From: Sipunculus nudus
Lineage: Eukaryota; Annelida; Sipuncula; Golfingiida; Sipunculidae
DNA: 64,000 bases
Reading direction: 5' to 3'
Assembly (NCBI GenBank): GCA_026874595.1
Contig: CM049317.1
Span: 9,892,382-9,956,381, forward strand
Notes under the pieces: model-generated
Database searches by the model: none
Seen by the model: the letters and a program-made list of their open reading frames with translations, nothing else
Told to the model about the DNA's origin: nothing
Program-made: the position numbers and the translations under genes
Shown here: piece after piece, positions 47,158-59,640 of the stretch
Position numbering within the stretch: position 1 is the stretch's first letter
Layout of the letters: each line of letters opens with the position of its first letter

Positions 47158-49619
47158 AACCAAAACAAATATACATGTACATCCATGTTTTTGTATTTTG
47201 CTTTGAAACCGTTAAATTCTTATCCAATATATTTAAACGGACCACATTACCAACTTCACTACATTCATACCACTGGTGTATAAGGAAGCCCCTGTGTGTG
47301 TATTGTGGGGCTATAGCAATTCTATGTACATTCCTTAATCTGCAATATGTTGAAAATATGATTAACTGCAAAGCATATTGTTGAATCGTGTTTCAAAATA
47401 CAATCTCTCTCTCTCTCTTTCTCTCGTATTAATATGATAAAACTGAAGAGTTTAGTCTGTTTGCAGTGGGGGGGGGGGGGGGGGCAGTATATGTACTTAG
47501 AATAGTCTGTTAAGTAAATTCAGTCATAATGATAACAGATAATGATCTTAAATGCACTTAAACGCCCGGAGGCGGTTGATGATGTCATGCGCTGAAATCA
47601 AATCCCTTGACAATAGACGCCGATAAAGTAATTATGCCTGGAGTAATAAACTGTGAGAGCATCAAAGCAAAACCATGGAGACAAGAATCGATATTTAGAG
47701 TAACGGAAGGAACCAGGTGTTTTTATACGTCAGTTGCTGTCATTATAAAAGAATGATTAACAGTAGAAGATGCGTCATTGTCACCAGGAACTCCCAGCCG
47801 TGACGTTCTCAGCAAACCCAAATAGTTGAGCTAAACAAACCAATAATAGGAGTTCTACAGATTCGTCGATCCCGTTTTACGTAGATTATTTGTAATACTG
47901 TTATTTTGGGGTCAGGGCTCGACTCCTTAAAAGAATTTTGAAACGTATGAAAAATGTTTTATTTTGTGTTAATTGCAAAAAAATTTTTAAGAATTGAAAC
48001 AAGTGTTTACATATTTACTGAAAACTACCACGTATTATTTCTCGATCGAAAGATAAAAATGCAAGAAATGAAATCGTTATTTTCTTTTGGACCATAAAAC
48101 AAATGATGTTTAGGTATATGGCCTGACTGCATGACCTGAATCTGTCAAAAGTTTCAAGTATCCGAAACGGATATTAATCGGGCATATATATGAAAAAAGA
48201 CCCTCTCCGGAGCATGGATACAACATTTTTATAACGGAGAGTCACAGAAAATAATTATCAGTTACAGAGAAAACACTGAGTCCCCCCCCCCCGGCCCTGA
48301 AAAAAATTAGTTTCTGAGGCGCGAGGCGCGTCAAGTTTGAACCCCCACCTCCACCATTTTTTTTTTCTGTTGATGTTCAGCAGAAATTTCCAGAACGTGA
48401 GCACCAGGTGGACATTTCTTTAAAGAAATGAAATGATAGAAATTCGAAAACATCTCGTTCTGTTATGAAGTGTGATTTGCCTGTTAAGCAAATTTAAACA
48501 ATTCTGTTATGACCATGCTCTTCCCTGATCATGTTGAATTTTTTTTCGAAAATTTATAATAAAATAATAGTAATAAATCGCCCTACCATACTGATTTAAC
48601 AAAAACAAAATGCTTGAAAAGCCAACCTTTTTGGTTTGTACTAATATATACATTTAATTTGCAAAAATGCGCGAAACGATCATACATAGACTGGCCCGGT
48701 CGATGTAGTGGTAAAGGCGTTAAATTCCTCCCGGTGACAGCCACATCAAATTTGCTCTTGCTGTGGCGGAACGCTGAGAACAGGTACTTCCACCTCGCAG
48801 CAAATCGTATGACTAATTTACGGATCTCTGACTGTCAACTTTATTTATCAAGCTGGCACTGAGTTTAAATACGTCTATTGATACATGGAATCACGTTTCA
48901 TATACGCATTTTACACAAACATGGAATAAAGCCCTAGCAAGGACTAAAACGTTAAGTCATTTTGATAACCAAGGCCTGTTCGTAATAATAAATCAAGTAC
49001 ATTCATACTTTTTTTCTTATTCTTGATCATCCAAAAAAACCTTTCGTTGTTGCTTCCATTCAATGTCACGAACGCAATCTTGAAGATTTGTATCACCCAT
49101 TCCCGAAACTGAAATATTGCAATGACATAGCCAGAATGCACCATTTCTTAGAATGCATAACGATTGGGTGCAAGTAGGATCATCTTTTGCTACACTTATT
49201 AAATAATAGATTATATAACGCTTCCACTTTGTTCCCACTTAATAAATATGGAAGCGTAATATGACCTAATTAATTTTATATGAAGATCCCCTCATGTGAT
49301 CTTGCAGCGACATGAATGAATGTACACGTGTTGTTTATCATTATTATCAATTAAGTTGTAAATAAAAGCTGTATAGTTGTAAAATTGAGATTAACAATGT
49401 ACAGAATTATTGCGCAAAAATACACAATACCGTTGATACATCTTTTTGGCTCTAAGTGTCTGTACCAAATTTGTCCTGAAGTGGCCCATTTTCCTGCTGT
49501 CTATATTTAGTTTTCAGTTAGAGTTAAGTATATCTTTTTGTAAATAGCATATACGTATTTTGAGTTTCAATAACTTTCTTTTAACATCATTACCTTTATA
49601 TAACTAGAATACGGGCAGT
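47158..49619. other. Intergenic with a SINE-like fragment
   Basis: (CT)n at 47402-47424 and an 18-G run near 47467. At 48686-48720, GGCCCGGTCGATGTAGTGG followed by TAAAGGCG resembles a SINE A-box head without a B box. At 48500-48560 a stretch with CTTTCCCTGATCATG-like sequence (here CTCTTCCCTGATCATG) is shared with the MITE at 59176-59459. No gene was recognised. Confidence 0.4.
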
Positions 49620-50300
49620 CGTCAAGCGACTACGTGTATCCGCCAAAATCAGAGTGGGACGCGTGAAATTAGGCATGGATTGAGTGGCAAGGGGAAATAG
49701 AGTGAGGTGTGTTGCATATTAGCATGGATGTCTTCAGCCGAAATATGTATGTAGGTGGCGCCACCTGCCACAAAATCGGGAAAGCTATCCAAGATGTATA
49801 TACATGCAAAATTTTAGGCAGATAAGTCAAACCACTGCCGAGATATGAGTGATTTTATCCCACGGCGGACAAACAGACGGACGCTGAGCAAAAATGGTTG
49901 CAGGTCGCGCCACCAGTTTTGCGTATGATAAAGAGTTATGTAAAATCTATACACATGCAAAATTTCAGGAATATACATCAAGCCATTCCTGAGATAAGCC
50001 TGGATGTCTGCAGGCTGAACGTGAATGTTGGTGGCGCCCCTGTAATAAAATCAAGAAAGCTATCGAGGATGTATACACATGCAAAATTTCAGGTGGATCA
50101 GTCCAACTACCGCAGAGATATGAGTGATTTTATCCCAAGGCAGATGAACCGATGGACGCTGTGCAAAAATGGTTGTATGTGGCGCCATTTTTGTTTGTGT
50201 AGGCCTATGTTATTAAGCTATCCAAGGGCTACATTTGAGATTTTTTTTTAGCCTGATTGGTCAAACGAGTCCGAAGATATGCGAGTTAATGTGTCAAAAC
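49620..50300 (+). repeat. Tandem repeat in alternating (A-B-A-B) units
   Basis: Starts of four units near 49750, 49904, 50031 and 50179, each opening with GTGGCGCCA-like sequence. Units 1 and 3 are most alike (both have GAAAGCTATC, ATGCAAAAT, GAGATATGAGTGATTTTATC and GGACGCTG), so the working period is about 281 bp. Unit 2 differs after ATGCAAAATTTCAGG. Confidence 0.75.
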
Positions 50301-51628
50301 AGAAGCACAGATGGACGTACTGGAGAGAGGAAAGGCCAGAGGTCAACGCAAAATATTTTGGCACCAGTTCACGTGTGACCCGATAATGGTGTAAAGTTTC
50401 GGAAAAATCAGTCCAGTGCTCTCAGAGTGCTATTCCGGAAACGAACGCGGCAGCTGCGGCGGCAGCGGAACCCGGTCAAAAACAAAGAATCCGCAAAAAA
50501 ACAATTATTGTTGCAGGAAAAAATTACATATATTGAATAGTACGGGCCTTATTCCCTGGGAAAATATGAGGGGGACAATTCAAGTACCGTCAGAACCCCC
50601 CCCCCCCCCAACGCGGGGGAAATAGGATATTTGCTTAAATTCTGGACAACTCTCTCCCCTTCCCTAAAACTTTAGGACGGAGCTCTCTCCCAGAATATAC
50701 CTATTTTCTTCACTCCCGCAATTCAACCACATATTGGGACTAAATTGGAATAAAAGTCTCCTTTGTTCGAAAATAATTTATGCTAACTTTTCAACACTAT
50801 ATTATCAGGAATTGATTTTATATTTAAAAATTAAAAAACATATACGATAGGTTAATGTTTATGACAATTCAGCGACTCATTTGACTGATGTCCCTTCATA
50901 ATTGGTTTCAGTATGTAAATTGTAAATGTAAACATTATTTGAAATAATATGACGATCTATAAACGGAATAGACTGAATTATGTAAATATTCAAAAATAAT
51001 TTTTCCCCTAAAAAGTGAAGCTTATGCATGTCCATATAACAGGTGGCAGGGGCATCTTTATAAGTCTATAATAATATTTAAAAGATTATTTAAAGCCCAT
51101 GCTGCCTGCTGAGTATTCAGACAGCACCATATATTCCCTGCACGAGGATTGACTCCCTGTCTAGTGTGAACTGAGATAATGTTTATATTTAATTAAGTGC
51201 ATTTTATTGTTTATATTCCGTGTAGTTTTCATTTGACTTTTTTTTATTAAGATATATGTGTATCCCGATAATTCTGTTAGAAATATTGCAGGTAAACGAT
51301 ATATTTGAACAAAATGCAAATTATAAATTATATATCCATATTATTCACGAAGAATACCTTGCATTATATGCTTAGTTTGGTGCATTATGTAGTACTGGTT
51401 TAATTATTTATAGAAATAACATCTGCATTCTAAGGAATGCAATTTTCCGCCATATGTGTTTGTGTTGGGGGGGGGGGGTGTCGCGAAACCGTGTTGGCAT
51501 TCACTTATGTGGCAAATATTCTGAGATTCATATAAAGTTTGGCGAGAATATAGACGATATGAATGGGTAGGAAAACGTGAATTGATTTATTCCAGGTGAT
51601 TACTTCATGAAGATCATGTTTTCCATGA
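50301..51628. other. Intergenic, no gene seen
   Basis: Holds a CpG-rich patch (50440-50480, CGGCAGCTGCGGCGGCAGCGG), a C run near 50589, a G run near 51466 and otherwise AT-rich DNA. Confidence 0.4.
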
Positions 51629-51740
51629 CACCAATCAACGCTCCTGATTGGTCGAAACCTTCAGGAAGTCAAACGGAAGTGGCTCACTCGTCCGCCTGAG
51701 TTTTGGGACCGCTGTCGCACTGCCTCACACATACAAAATC
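51629..51740 (+). promoter_or_regulatory. Promoter / 5' leader of the myosin light-chain-like gene
   Basis: CCAAT (51631-51635) and its inverse ATTGG (51647-51651) are followed by an ETS-like CGGAAGT (51674-51680) and a leader with no upstream ATG between about 51690 and the start. No TATA box is at the right distance, so a TATA-less promoter is likely. Confidence 0.4.
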
Positions 51741-51869
51741 ATGGTAAATATTCAGTTCTGGAGCGTGTAAACCAAATATTAAGAAATCTGAGATATTAAA
51801 ACTGATACATATTCTTTCATGTGTGTTTTTGTTTCTTCCAGAGCGGGTATTCAGAAGACCAACTTCAGG
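51741..51869 (+). CDS. EF-hand protein start, non-muscle myosin essential light chain-like
   Basis: Exon 1 contributes only the ATG (51741-51743) before a GTAAAT donor. A 98-bp intron ends in TTTCTTCCAG, and exon 2 is 28 nt (51842-51869) before GTAAGT. Together they read MSGYSEDQLQ plus one base. An intron directly after ATG and a 28-nt second exon are the layout known for the non-muscle myosin alkali light chain gene, whose protein starts with a similar (F/Y)(S/T)EDQ motif; calmodulin genes are built alike but with 31 nt. The expected product binds the myosin heavy-chain neck. The EF-hand exons are not in the remaining 12 kb, so intron 2 is longer than that. Confidence 0.55.
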
Positions 51870-52630
51870 GTAAGTGGGCTGTCACTCAGTGTCGCTTCAC
51901 TCAGTGGGATAGGCTATTTCAAACAAAATAGGTGTGTCACTGTCAGCACAATCAAACATGCTGTGCAGATTTACCCACGCATAATTAGCCGTTTCAAACT
52001 TCTACCACTAGGCGGCGTGCATGTTGGCGAAGATCGCTTCAGTGTTAGAATGAGTGTTTATCTTAATTAATTAAAGTTTTTTTCATCAAACTGTTACATT
52101 TAATGATGTCCTGAGTGGTTATTTACATGAAATGACCAGTAAGAGATCGTTACTAGCGAAAAAAGTGAAGAATTCAACCCTTGTTCATGACGCCGCTTCA
52201 TGTCAGAGTTTGCATGTCAGCATCAACAAGCTTCATTTCACTGATTAAAAGCAGCCAATCCCGGTCACATCAGGAGAAAAAGTATAAATAGTCGTATTCT
52301 ACAAGTGTTGTTCTTCACACTGGTATATGTGAATTGGTTGCCCATTGTTATTTTTTAATTATTTTTGTATGATTTATATAGCTTAAGTAGGGTTTTGTCA
52401 TTCATTAATTGTGCAGGGTAGCAGTCTAGTCCTGCTATATCTACAGAGATTTAAGGGCTTTTAAGTTACATTTTCACATTTCATGTTCATTAAATTCAGG
52501 CTTTTCAATACTTATGCATATAAACACATCAGAGTATATATGTATTGGTATATACAGTATTTTAATTCTTATATTATACTATCTTATATTATTTTTTTAT
52601 TATATTGTTATTAAATATTAATGAATAATA

Positions 52631-52667
<37 letters not shown>

Positions 52668-52757
52668 TGTATATATATATATAATATGTAACTTTTATAT
52701 GTAAAAAAAAATAAAAAAATAACATACAATTTATATGTAAACAATATATGTCTGTAA

Positions 52758-52805
<48 letters not shown>

Positions 52806-52927
52806 AAAATCATATATAGATGTAAATGTGCTTTATGTTATACAAAATTCTGTGTGTGTGTGTTGTGTGTAAATATACTTTGGTTCTATACAGACAAATT
52901 TTACAGTATGCAATCCCAGGCAATAAC
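51870..52927. other. Intron with (TA)n tracts
   Basis: AT-rich, with (TA)n at about 52637-52665 and 52761-52802 and a (GT)n patch near 52851. No further light-chain exon was found. Confidence 0.5.
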
Positions 52928-53529
52928 ATGTCTGATCCACTTGAGGGTGGTGGCTACATGGTGGCCAACCTCATTTGCAGCTAGTTACAACAGCACCAAG
53001 TCTGGGCTTTGGCAGACATCAAAGCATCAATAAGGGGTCAGATTGTCATGTATGCTGTAACAGCAGATGTCTTGGCAGGTGGGTGAGTAGCTCATGCTTC
53101 ATGTTTGCTGCCTCATCATTAGGTCAATAATTGCCAAAACTGAAGATGGTTGTACACCACTCAGCTTTGTTAGGCCTGGTCAGTATATATGAATCTCCAA
53201 TCATGAGTGATATCTTCTGTGACTGAAGTAGCAACAACAACTTTAAAAGCAAGCATTGAAGCAATACTTGGCTGAAAATTCAACATGACCCTTACATAAG
53301 AAGAAAAAAAAAGGTAAATGAATTTATTGTCTTATATAACTTTATTTGTATAATCAATCTTATGTTAATTAATTTCAAAAATAAAGATTACACATAATGT
53401 GGTCATATACAATTATTTAATTATAATATCTTTCATTTGTACACACATAATGAAATTCTAGGGTATTGTAGGATGATACTTAGATTATTACAAAATCATA
53501 ACATAAAATGATACTAAAAGATTTGACAA
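52928..53529 (+). repeat. Left arm of the large inverted repeat
   Basis: Complement of 55492-56096. Outer end ATGTCTGATCC, inner end AGATTTGACAA. Confidence 0.85.
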
Positions 53530-53985
53530 TATATATATATATATATTACACAAAAACATGTGATGTTTAATATATCACAATATATCACTATTTTGTAACA
53601 ATGAGATATATGAAACAAATGGAATATTAGCTGAAAATTTGTCACTTTTATTTTTATAATTTTTATTTTTACTGATTTTTCAAATAATTCACATCATATT
53701 AGTACACATGTAGCATAAGAAAGAAGATGAAAAATTAAAAGTTCTCTCAAAATTAGCAAGGTTTACCATATTAGAATACATATGTCATAATACTAATCAA
53801 TTTTGAAAAAATGAATTGTCCAACACCAGCTCAAAATTTCAGTCAATCTGTCATATAATTTGATTTTTCAGTCAGTTTGTAAAATGCCTAAAATTTCAGT
53901 CATTTGTGAAATGCCTGAGTGATTCACTGATTTTGCACATTGACTATATATATATATATGTGTGTATATATAAATATATATTTAT

Positions 53986-54733
53986 TAGGGTAGGGGCCAG
54001 GTACTTGTACCTGTACCTAGATACACATTTCAGAGTATATGTACCTGCAGGTCATGAGTAGGAAGTACCTTGTACCTCTACCTATACCCAGAATTAAAAT
54101 ACCTGTACCTGGAACAAGGTACTCCAGGTACAGTTTTTTTAAGTTTTTTTCCTTTTTCTTGTTTTAAAATTGGTCACCTGTAATGTAAAATAATTAGCAA
54201 GCCATCAATGTGATAAACTGCTCATGAATTGAATTGTTATCACACCTCCAGAATGGTCACAAGTGTGAAATCAGATATAACCACTACCTAAGGAAATCAT
54301 TGGAGCTGTCCACCTAATGGACTTTCAGTACACTTGAATATCATGCATGTTTGTTAATGGATAGTATTATACTGTACTTTATGTACTTAATGGAATTTCA
54401 GTAGACTTGAATATCATGTTTATGAATGTATGGTGCCATACAGATGATAAGTTCTTATAAAATATATTTTAGCAAATGACTTCAATATTGTTTGATAAAA
54501 AAAAGCATGTTAACTTGCATATGTATGAATTTATACCACTATTATTGTCTGTAAAATAGTCTTTGAAGTGATCCTAAAATAAATGTACCTGTACCTCTAC
54601 CTATAGGTACTTTATAAAGTACCTGTATCCTTTACCTAGGTACTCAGTGATAATCAAGTACCTGTACCTGACAAATTCAGAAGTACCAGTACCTGTACCT
54701 ATGTACTTTCACTTGTACCTGGCCCCAACCCTG
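53986..54733. mobile_element. hAT-like MITE with GTACCT subrepeats
   Basis: Ends TAGGGTAGGGGCCAGGTAC and GTACCTGGCCCCAACCCTG are inverted repeats of the hAT type (CAGGGTTGGGG...). The 8-mer ATATTTAT flanks both sides (53978-53985, 54734-54741). Both subterminal regions are arrays of GTACCTGTACCT in both orientations, and the centre (about 54140-54580) is unrelated AT-rich DNA with a duplicated ATGGA(A/C)TTTCAGTA segment. Confidence 0.9.
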
Positions 54734-55491
54734 ATATTTATAAATGTTTATATGTTGATTTGAAAATATGATAATTTATGTATAATTATTATAGTTTATA
54801 TAGTATGGTATATACTTCCTTTGTATACATTGATGATAATAGTTAAATTAGGTATTATATAAATTACATAATCATTCAAATATTATACATGTATTTGTAA
54901 ATCATAATATTCATACTTTTAATCCTTTTGACACACACAGGCCCATATACCACCCTCAGTAAAGTGTGTAACAAAACTCATGGGCACATAATGATACTAA
55001 TTAGACAGCTGGTTTTTGATTGGGACTCCGCTGCTCAAGTTATGTAATAGAAAAAAAACCCCAATAAACATCATAGAGATGCCTTGGGTTTATAAATTAT
55101 AAACTTTATAAATGATCATTATTATTTAAAAAACCGAGCATAAATTTTATCCATAATGAATTAGTGTAGAACATATATTAAGTGAGTTATTTTGGATATA
55201 TGACAAAATAAAAATATAACATATAAACATTTATTAACAATTAATTCTGTTAAATTAGATTTCCGTTTAATTGATTTAAATGAAAATAATTTTAAAAAAT
55301 TAAAATGTAATTAAACCCATCAGTAGGCATAATTTGATAATTTTTTCGGGGGGGGGGGGGGGGGCTTTTTTCCTCTTTATCATTAAGGTAGGTGGCTTTT
55401 TCCCAAGGAGTCATTTTGTCCAGGGGTACTTTAGTCCTACACCTATAAAAAACCCATAAAAAACATTAGTGTTCTTCATACCAAAAGTTCT

Positions 55492-56096
55492 TTGTCAAAT
55501 CTTTTAGTATCATTTTATGTTATGATTTTGTAATAATCTAAGTATCATCCTACAATACCCTAGAATTTCATTATGTGTGTACAAATGAAAGATATAATAA
55601 TTAAATAATTGTATATGACCACATTATGTGTAATCTTTATTTTTGAAATTATTAACATAAGATTGATTATACAAATAAAGTTATATAAGACAATAAATTC
55701 ATTTACCTTTTTTTTTCTTCTTATGTAAGGGTCATGTTGAATTTTCAGCCAAGTATTGCTTCAATGCTTGCTTTTAAAGTTGTTGTTGCTACTTCAGTCA
55801 CAGAAGGTATCACTCATGATTGGAGATTCATATACTTATTCTGACCAGGCCTAACAAAGCTGAGTGGTGTACAACCATCTTCAGTTTTGGCAATTATTGA
55901 CCTAATGATGAGGCAGCAAACATGAAGCAAAAGGTGGTCACCTACCTGCCCAGACATCTGTTGTTACATTATACATGACTGACTACCCCTCATTGATACT
56001 CTGATGTCTGTCATAGCTCTAGACTTGGTGCTGTTGTAACTAGCTGCTAATGAGGTTGGCCACCATGTAACCACCACCCTCAAGTGGATCAAACAT
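55492..56096 (-). repeat. Right arm of the large inverted repeat
   Basis: Complement of 52928-53529. A 17-G run lies just inside the spacer near 55348. Confidence 0.85.
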
Positions 56097-56955
56097 CCTA
56101 GAGCTGTAGAATGAGTTGTTGCGATTAGCATCTTAGTTGTAGGGTAAAACTGATCATTCATAAAATGCTCTATATTTACACCTATTGAATGTGCATATTT
56201 CTATGTCAAAACAAGGGAAATCAACCTTAATGAATAGTGCACGACAATAATTGTAAATATAACAAAGGTGACAGCAGTAATATTGGTTGTTCATTTTAAT
56301 ATAACACATTCAGCACTATATTCTGGTATATGTGTGCTTGTTATGTGTGGGTGATCAAGTGTGTGACCATTTAAACAAGTGATCAGTATTTATCACTTCA
56401 ATTATATAATACAGGTAAATACTCCTATTTAAATTTAAGTTTTTGATGCACTCCTGAAAACTTACAGAAAGAAAGTATTTAAGCTGCATAACCAGACAGC
56501 CCGCACATATTCCGAGCATGGAATCAACTTGGCCATTGTTTGCATTTAATAACAAATGGATCCTGGAAACGCCTAAAAAGTTAAAACATATGTTAAGTTT
56601 ATGAATGGTATAAATAATTGATATAAAAACCAAGATTGATATAAATCAAACATATACATTTCAGCACACATACACCTTTATGTACTTACTCAAGTGTTAC
56701 ATAACAAAACCAGTTTAATTTAAGAGGTGATTTATAAATATAAAAAAAGTAAATTATTAAAAATGCACAACATATTGGCACACACACACATGATATATGA
56801 AATTTGCCAGATAATATTAAATAATAACACACACAAAACACATGTACACTCATGTGTATTTGGAAAATAATATTGGTTTAGCTCTATGAACCAATAATCA
56901 TTTTAAAATTATTTTACAATTTGCTTAAACCATTAGAAATGTCATTAAAATTATT

Positions 56956-57002
<47 letters not shown>

Positions 57003-57255
57003 CAAATGAGGTACAAAAGTATCTAGTATTATTATTCTAATACAAATACTTAATAGGCCTACATATCTGAAAGTTAGCTAACATTATCACTGGTACATAT
57101 GGCCATGCATAAAAATTGAAACAATGTATACTTAAATATTTTCTAAACAAATACGCACGTATAACTGAACATAATGGTGATTTCAGTCAAATAGCTGATA
57201 TTTGAATGAAGAAAAAAATAAAATATAATTATTATAAAGAATTATATCTCAAAAT

Positions 57256-57300
<45 letters not shown>

Positions 57301-58162
57301 TTGATACAGGTGTAAATAAACTATGACAACAGATATAGAATTTTCCATATGATACACACACAGATTATATACCTTAAATATTTTAAAAATATTTTAAATT
57401 CAGTTGAAATTAGTTGTATTTCAAACATAATAAAATAATAAAGAAACCCTAAAATAAAACTTATATTATAACTTCTTATTAAAATCATTTGAAAAAGTAT
57501 TTGAAAATATATGTTGTTAGGGTTTGGTGAGGAAATAAGAAGTGTAAGAGGGCTTTAGGCCATTTAATATGGGTTAACTTGATGTGTCATAAGAGCTAGT
57601 GATAAGCTCATGAGCAGGTTACAAGTCTATGAGTGATGTCATTTGTCCTTATCTCCTATTGGTTCTCTGCTGGGTCATGCCATATTTATGAGCTGATCAT
57701 GTGATAGGCAAACACATGCAGCCCCCATAGGAAAGTTTTGTATGTGGTCAGCTAGCGTGACGTTCGGGCACAGTCACCGCCCAGACAGGCTGAGTACTCA
57801 GTATGTTGGTGATAATAAAATGTGAAATATGTTGCCAAAATCAGTATCAACTTGAACTATCTCTTTCTGATGTTTATGCTGCCCAATTAGTACCATAAAA
57901 CATTAATATCAACTAAGTTGAAGGATGATATGTCATAACATTAACAATGTAAATATAAATTATTCGGGAATTCAAGAAGGTTTTTGGCAATATTTATTTT
58001 TCAAAGTCTGTTCATTATGACAATGACCTATTCATAACTCAAACAGGTACTGGGGCATTTAATATTTTGTTTATAAGGAGACCAGCACCTTACCTTGCAA
58101 AGAGTTTAAGGAGGCAATTATTGTGATATATGCGATAACAATAAACAGTATACATATATAAA
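56097..58162. other. Intronic/intergenic, no gene seen
   Basis: (TA)n at 56958-57001 and 57259-57290. The stretch 57517-57850 is less AT-rich, with CCTATTGG and CATATTTATG, and could be a solo LTR or promoter; it is otherwise unassigned. Confidence 0.35.
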
Positions 58163-59640
58163 GGGGAAGCAAGATAATACCAGGAAACTACAGACTGACC
58201 AGTTTAACAAATGTGGTATGCAAGGTTGTAGAAACTAATTAGAGACTCTAATTTGATGGTGGTCAAATTGAAATATAGATCATTATCTACAGAAAAAAAA
58301 ATGTTCACTAAAAACAATTTAGTTTAGTGTCTGGCAGATCAATTTTACAAATTGCTGATAAATGAACTGAAACACTTGACAGAGGAAGAAACATTGATGT
58401 TGTGTAAGAACTGTGATTTTGTGATTTTAATAAAGTATTCAATGAAGTTCTGCATAATTGATTAAAATTAAAGGTGAAGTATTCCACATTCACCTGGATC
58501 AAAGGCTTTATTTAAAACAGATGCAACTCCCAATCTCCCATTCAGAGTAGCACAAAATATTAAGTGGCATCCCACAAGAATCAGTTTTAGAGTCATTGCT
58601 ATATGTAACCTTCATCAGTAACTTACCACAGGCAGTCAAGGGTCAGAGATTTGTCTATTTTGTGACAGTAAAAAAATATGAAGAAGATATCTTCTCTGAC
58701 AGGAGGATGATATTACAAGAATATGTTATTGTCACCTAGCCTCACCCATGTAAGAAACATTGAGCATTCCTTGTTAACTTCTCATTGTTACAAATGCTTT
58801 GCTAAGCACCAAGGAAAAGCATGCATCCAGAAAGAGTGTATGCCAGATCAGAAAAGTAACAGAAGAGAAATGGTGTAATTGTATACTGTCTAATATAGAA
58901 CTTTTGGACAGCACTTGTGTAAGTTCAAATTCAAACATGGATCTAATCAGGAGAAAATATAAGCACATAGAATTTTCTCTCATTACATAAGGCACCATTC
59001 AAGACCACTTCTAAAATATGCCAGGTTTGGGTCCCCTAAAAAAAAACATGTATAACAGAAACAGCAGATGATGAAAAAAGGGCTACCAGACTTGTACCAG
59101 GATGTGATAAAAACTCCTGGGAGGGAATATTACAATCACACATTGAGACGTGAATGCACAAAGATAAAAGATATAGGCCAAAAAATTAAAGGTATGGTTC
59201 TCAGGCACTGCTGGCATCAATTTTAACCCCATGCATAAAAAATTTTGATTTTCATCTTTCAAGAAGATAAAATATAACAGTTTTTGATAAGTTTTCCTTG
59301 GTTATTTAGTGCTTTTATCTGTTTCAAAAAAGATTATGTTATTCCACGCTTTTCCCTGATCATATGACATTTTCATCGAAAAAAAGTAATAAAAAAACCT
59401 GCACGCCTGCACTGATATTTGTAAAAAAAAGTTCCTGAGAACCCTACCTTTTTTGGCCATAAAGAACTTAAATATTAGCATTTCATAAGTATAACCAAAA
59501 ATAAATGGTCAGCCCTTGATAGGACAGATTTTGGTTCTACAACAGAAGAACTGGCAACTGGAGAACACCTCACAAACTGTAGAGGCTAAACAAGAAATAG
59601 TGTAGGTAGGCCATAAGGTGTCACCTCCACACTTGGTTTA
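58163..59640 (+). pseudogene. Decayed LINE reverse transcriptase (CR1/jockey-like)
   Basis: Recognisable blocks on the plus strand in mixed frames: NYRLTSLTNVVCKVVE near 58186, RGRNID and CDFNKVFNEVLHN near 58383 (the FxKAFDxVxH block), SGIPQESVLESLLYVTFISNL near 58565 (the G(I/V)PQGSVLGPLLF block, shown here as read in frame, split at position 20), then a lost active-site region and the terminal thumb segment with NMDLIRRKYKHIE near 58937 and KKGYQTC near 59077. Many stops and frame changes. A MITE (59176-59459) interrupts the 3' part. Confidence 0.75.
59176..59459. mobile_element. 284-bp MITE inside the LINE
   Basis: Inverted ends GGCCAAAAAA...AGGTATGGTTCTCAGG and CCTGAGAACCCTACCT...TTTTTTGGCC. 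Interior non-coding, sharing a CCCTGATCAT segment with 48500-48560. Confidence 0.7.

Larger units (their letters stand above)
52928..56096. mobile_element. Large inverted-repeat element
   Basis: Arms 52928-53529 and 55492-56096 are reverse complements for about 600 bp with roughly nine in ten bases alike. Matching landmarks include GATCCACTTGAGGGTGGTGG, TTTGCTGCCTCATCATTAGG, GGTTGTACACCACTCAGC and GGGTATTGTAGGATGATACT. The spacer of about 2 kb contains an independent hAT-like insertion (53986-54733). No transposase seen. A foldback-type or long-TIR transposon is likely; a clear target duplication was not found. Confidence 0.8.

Noticed and set aside
2401-57290. Long (TA)n and homopolymer G/C tracts as a functional system
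   Set aside because: They are scattered through introns and transposons without common context, as expected of microsatellites; some homopolymer lengths may be assembly artefacts.
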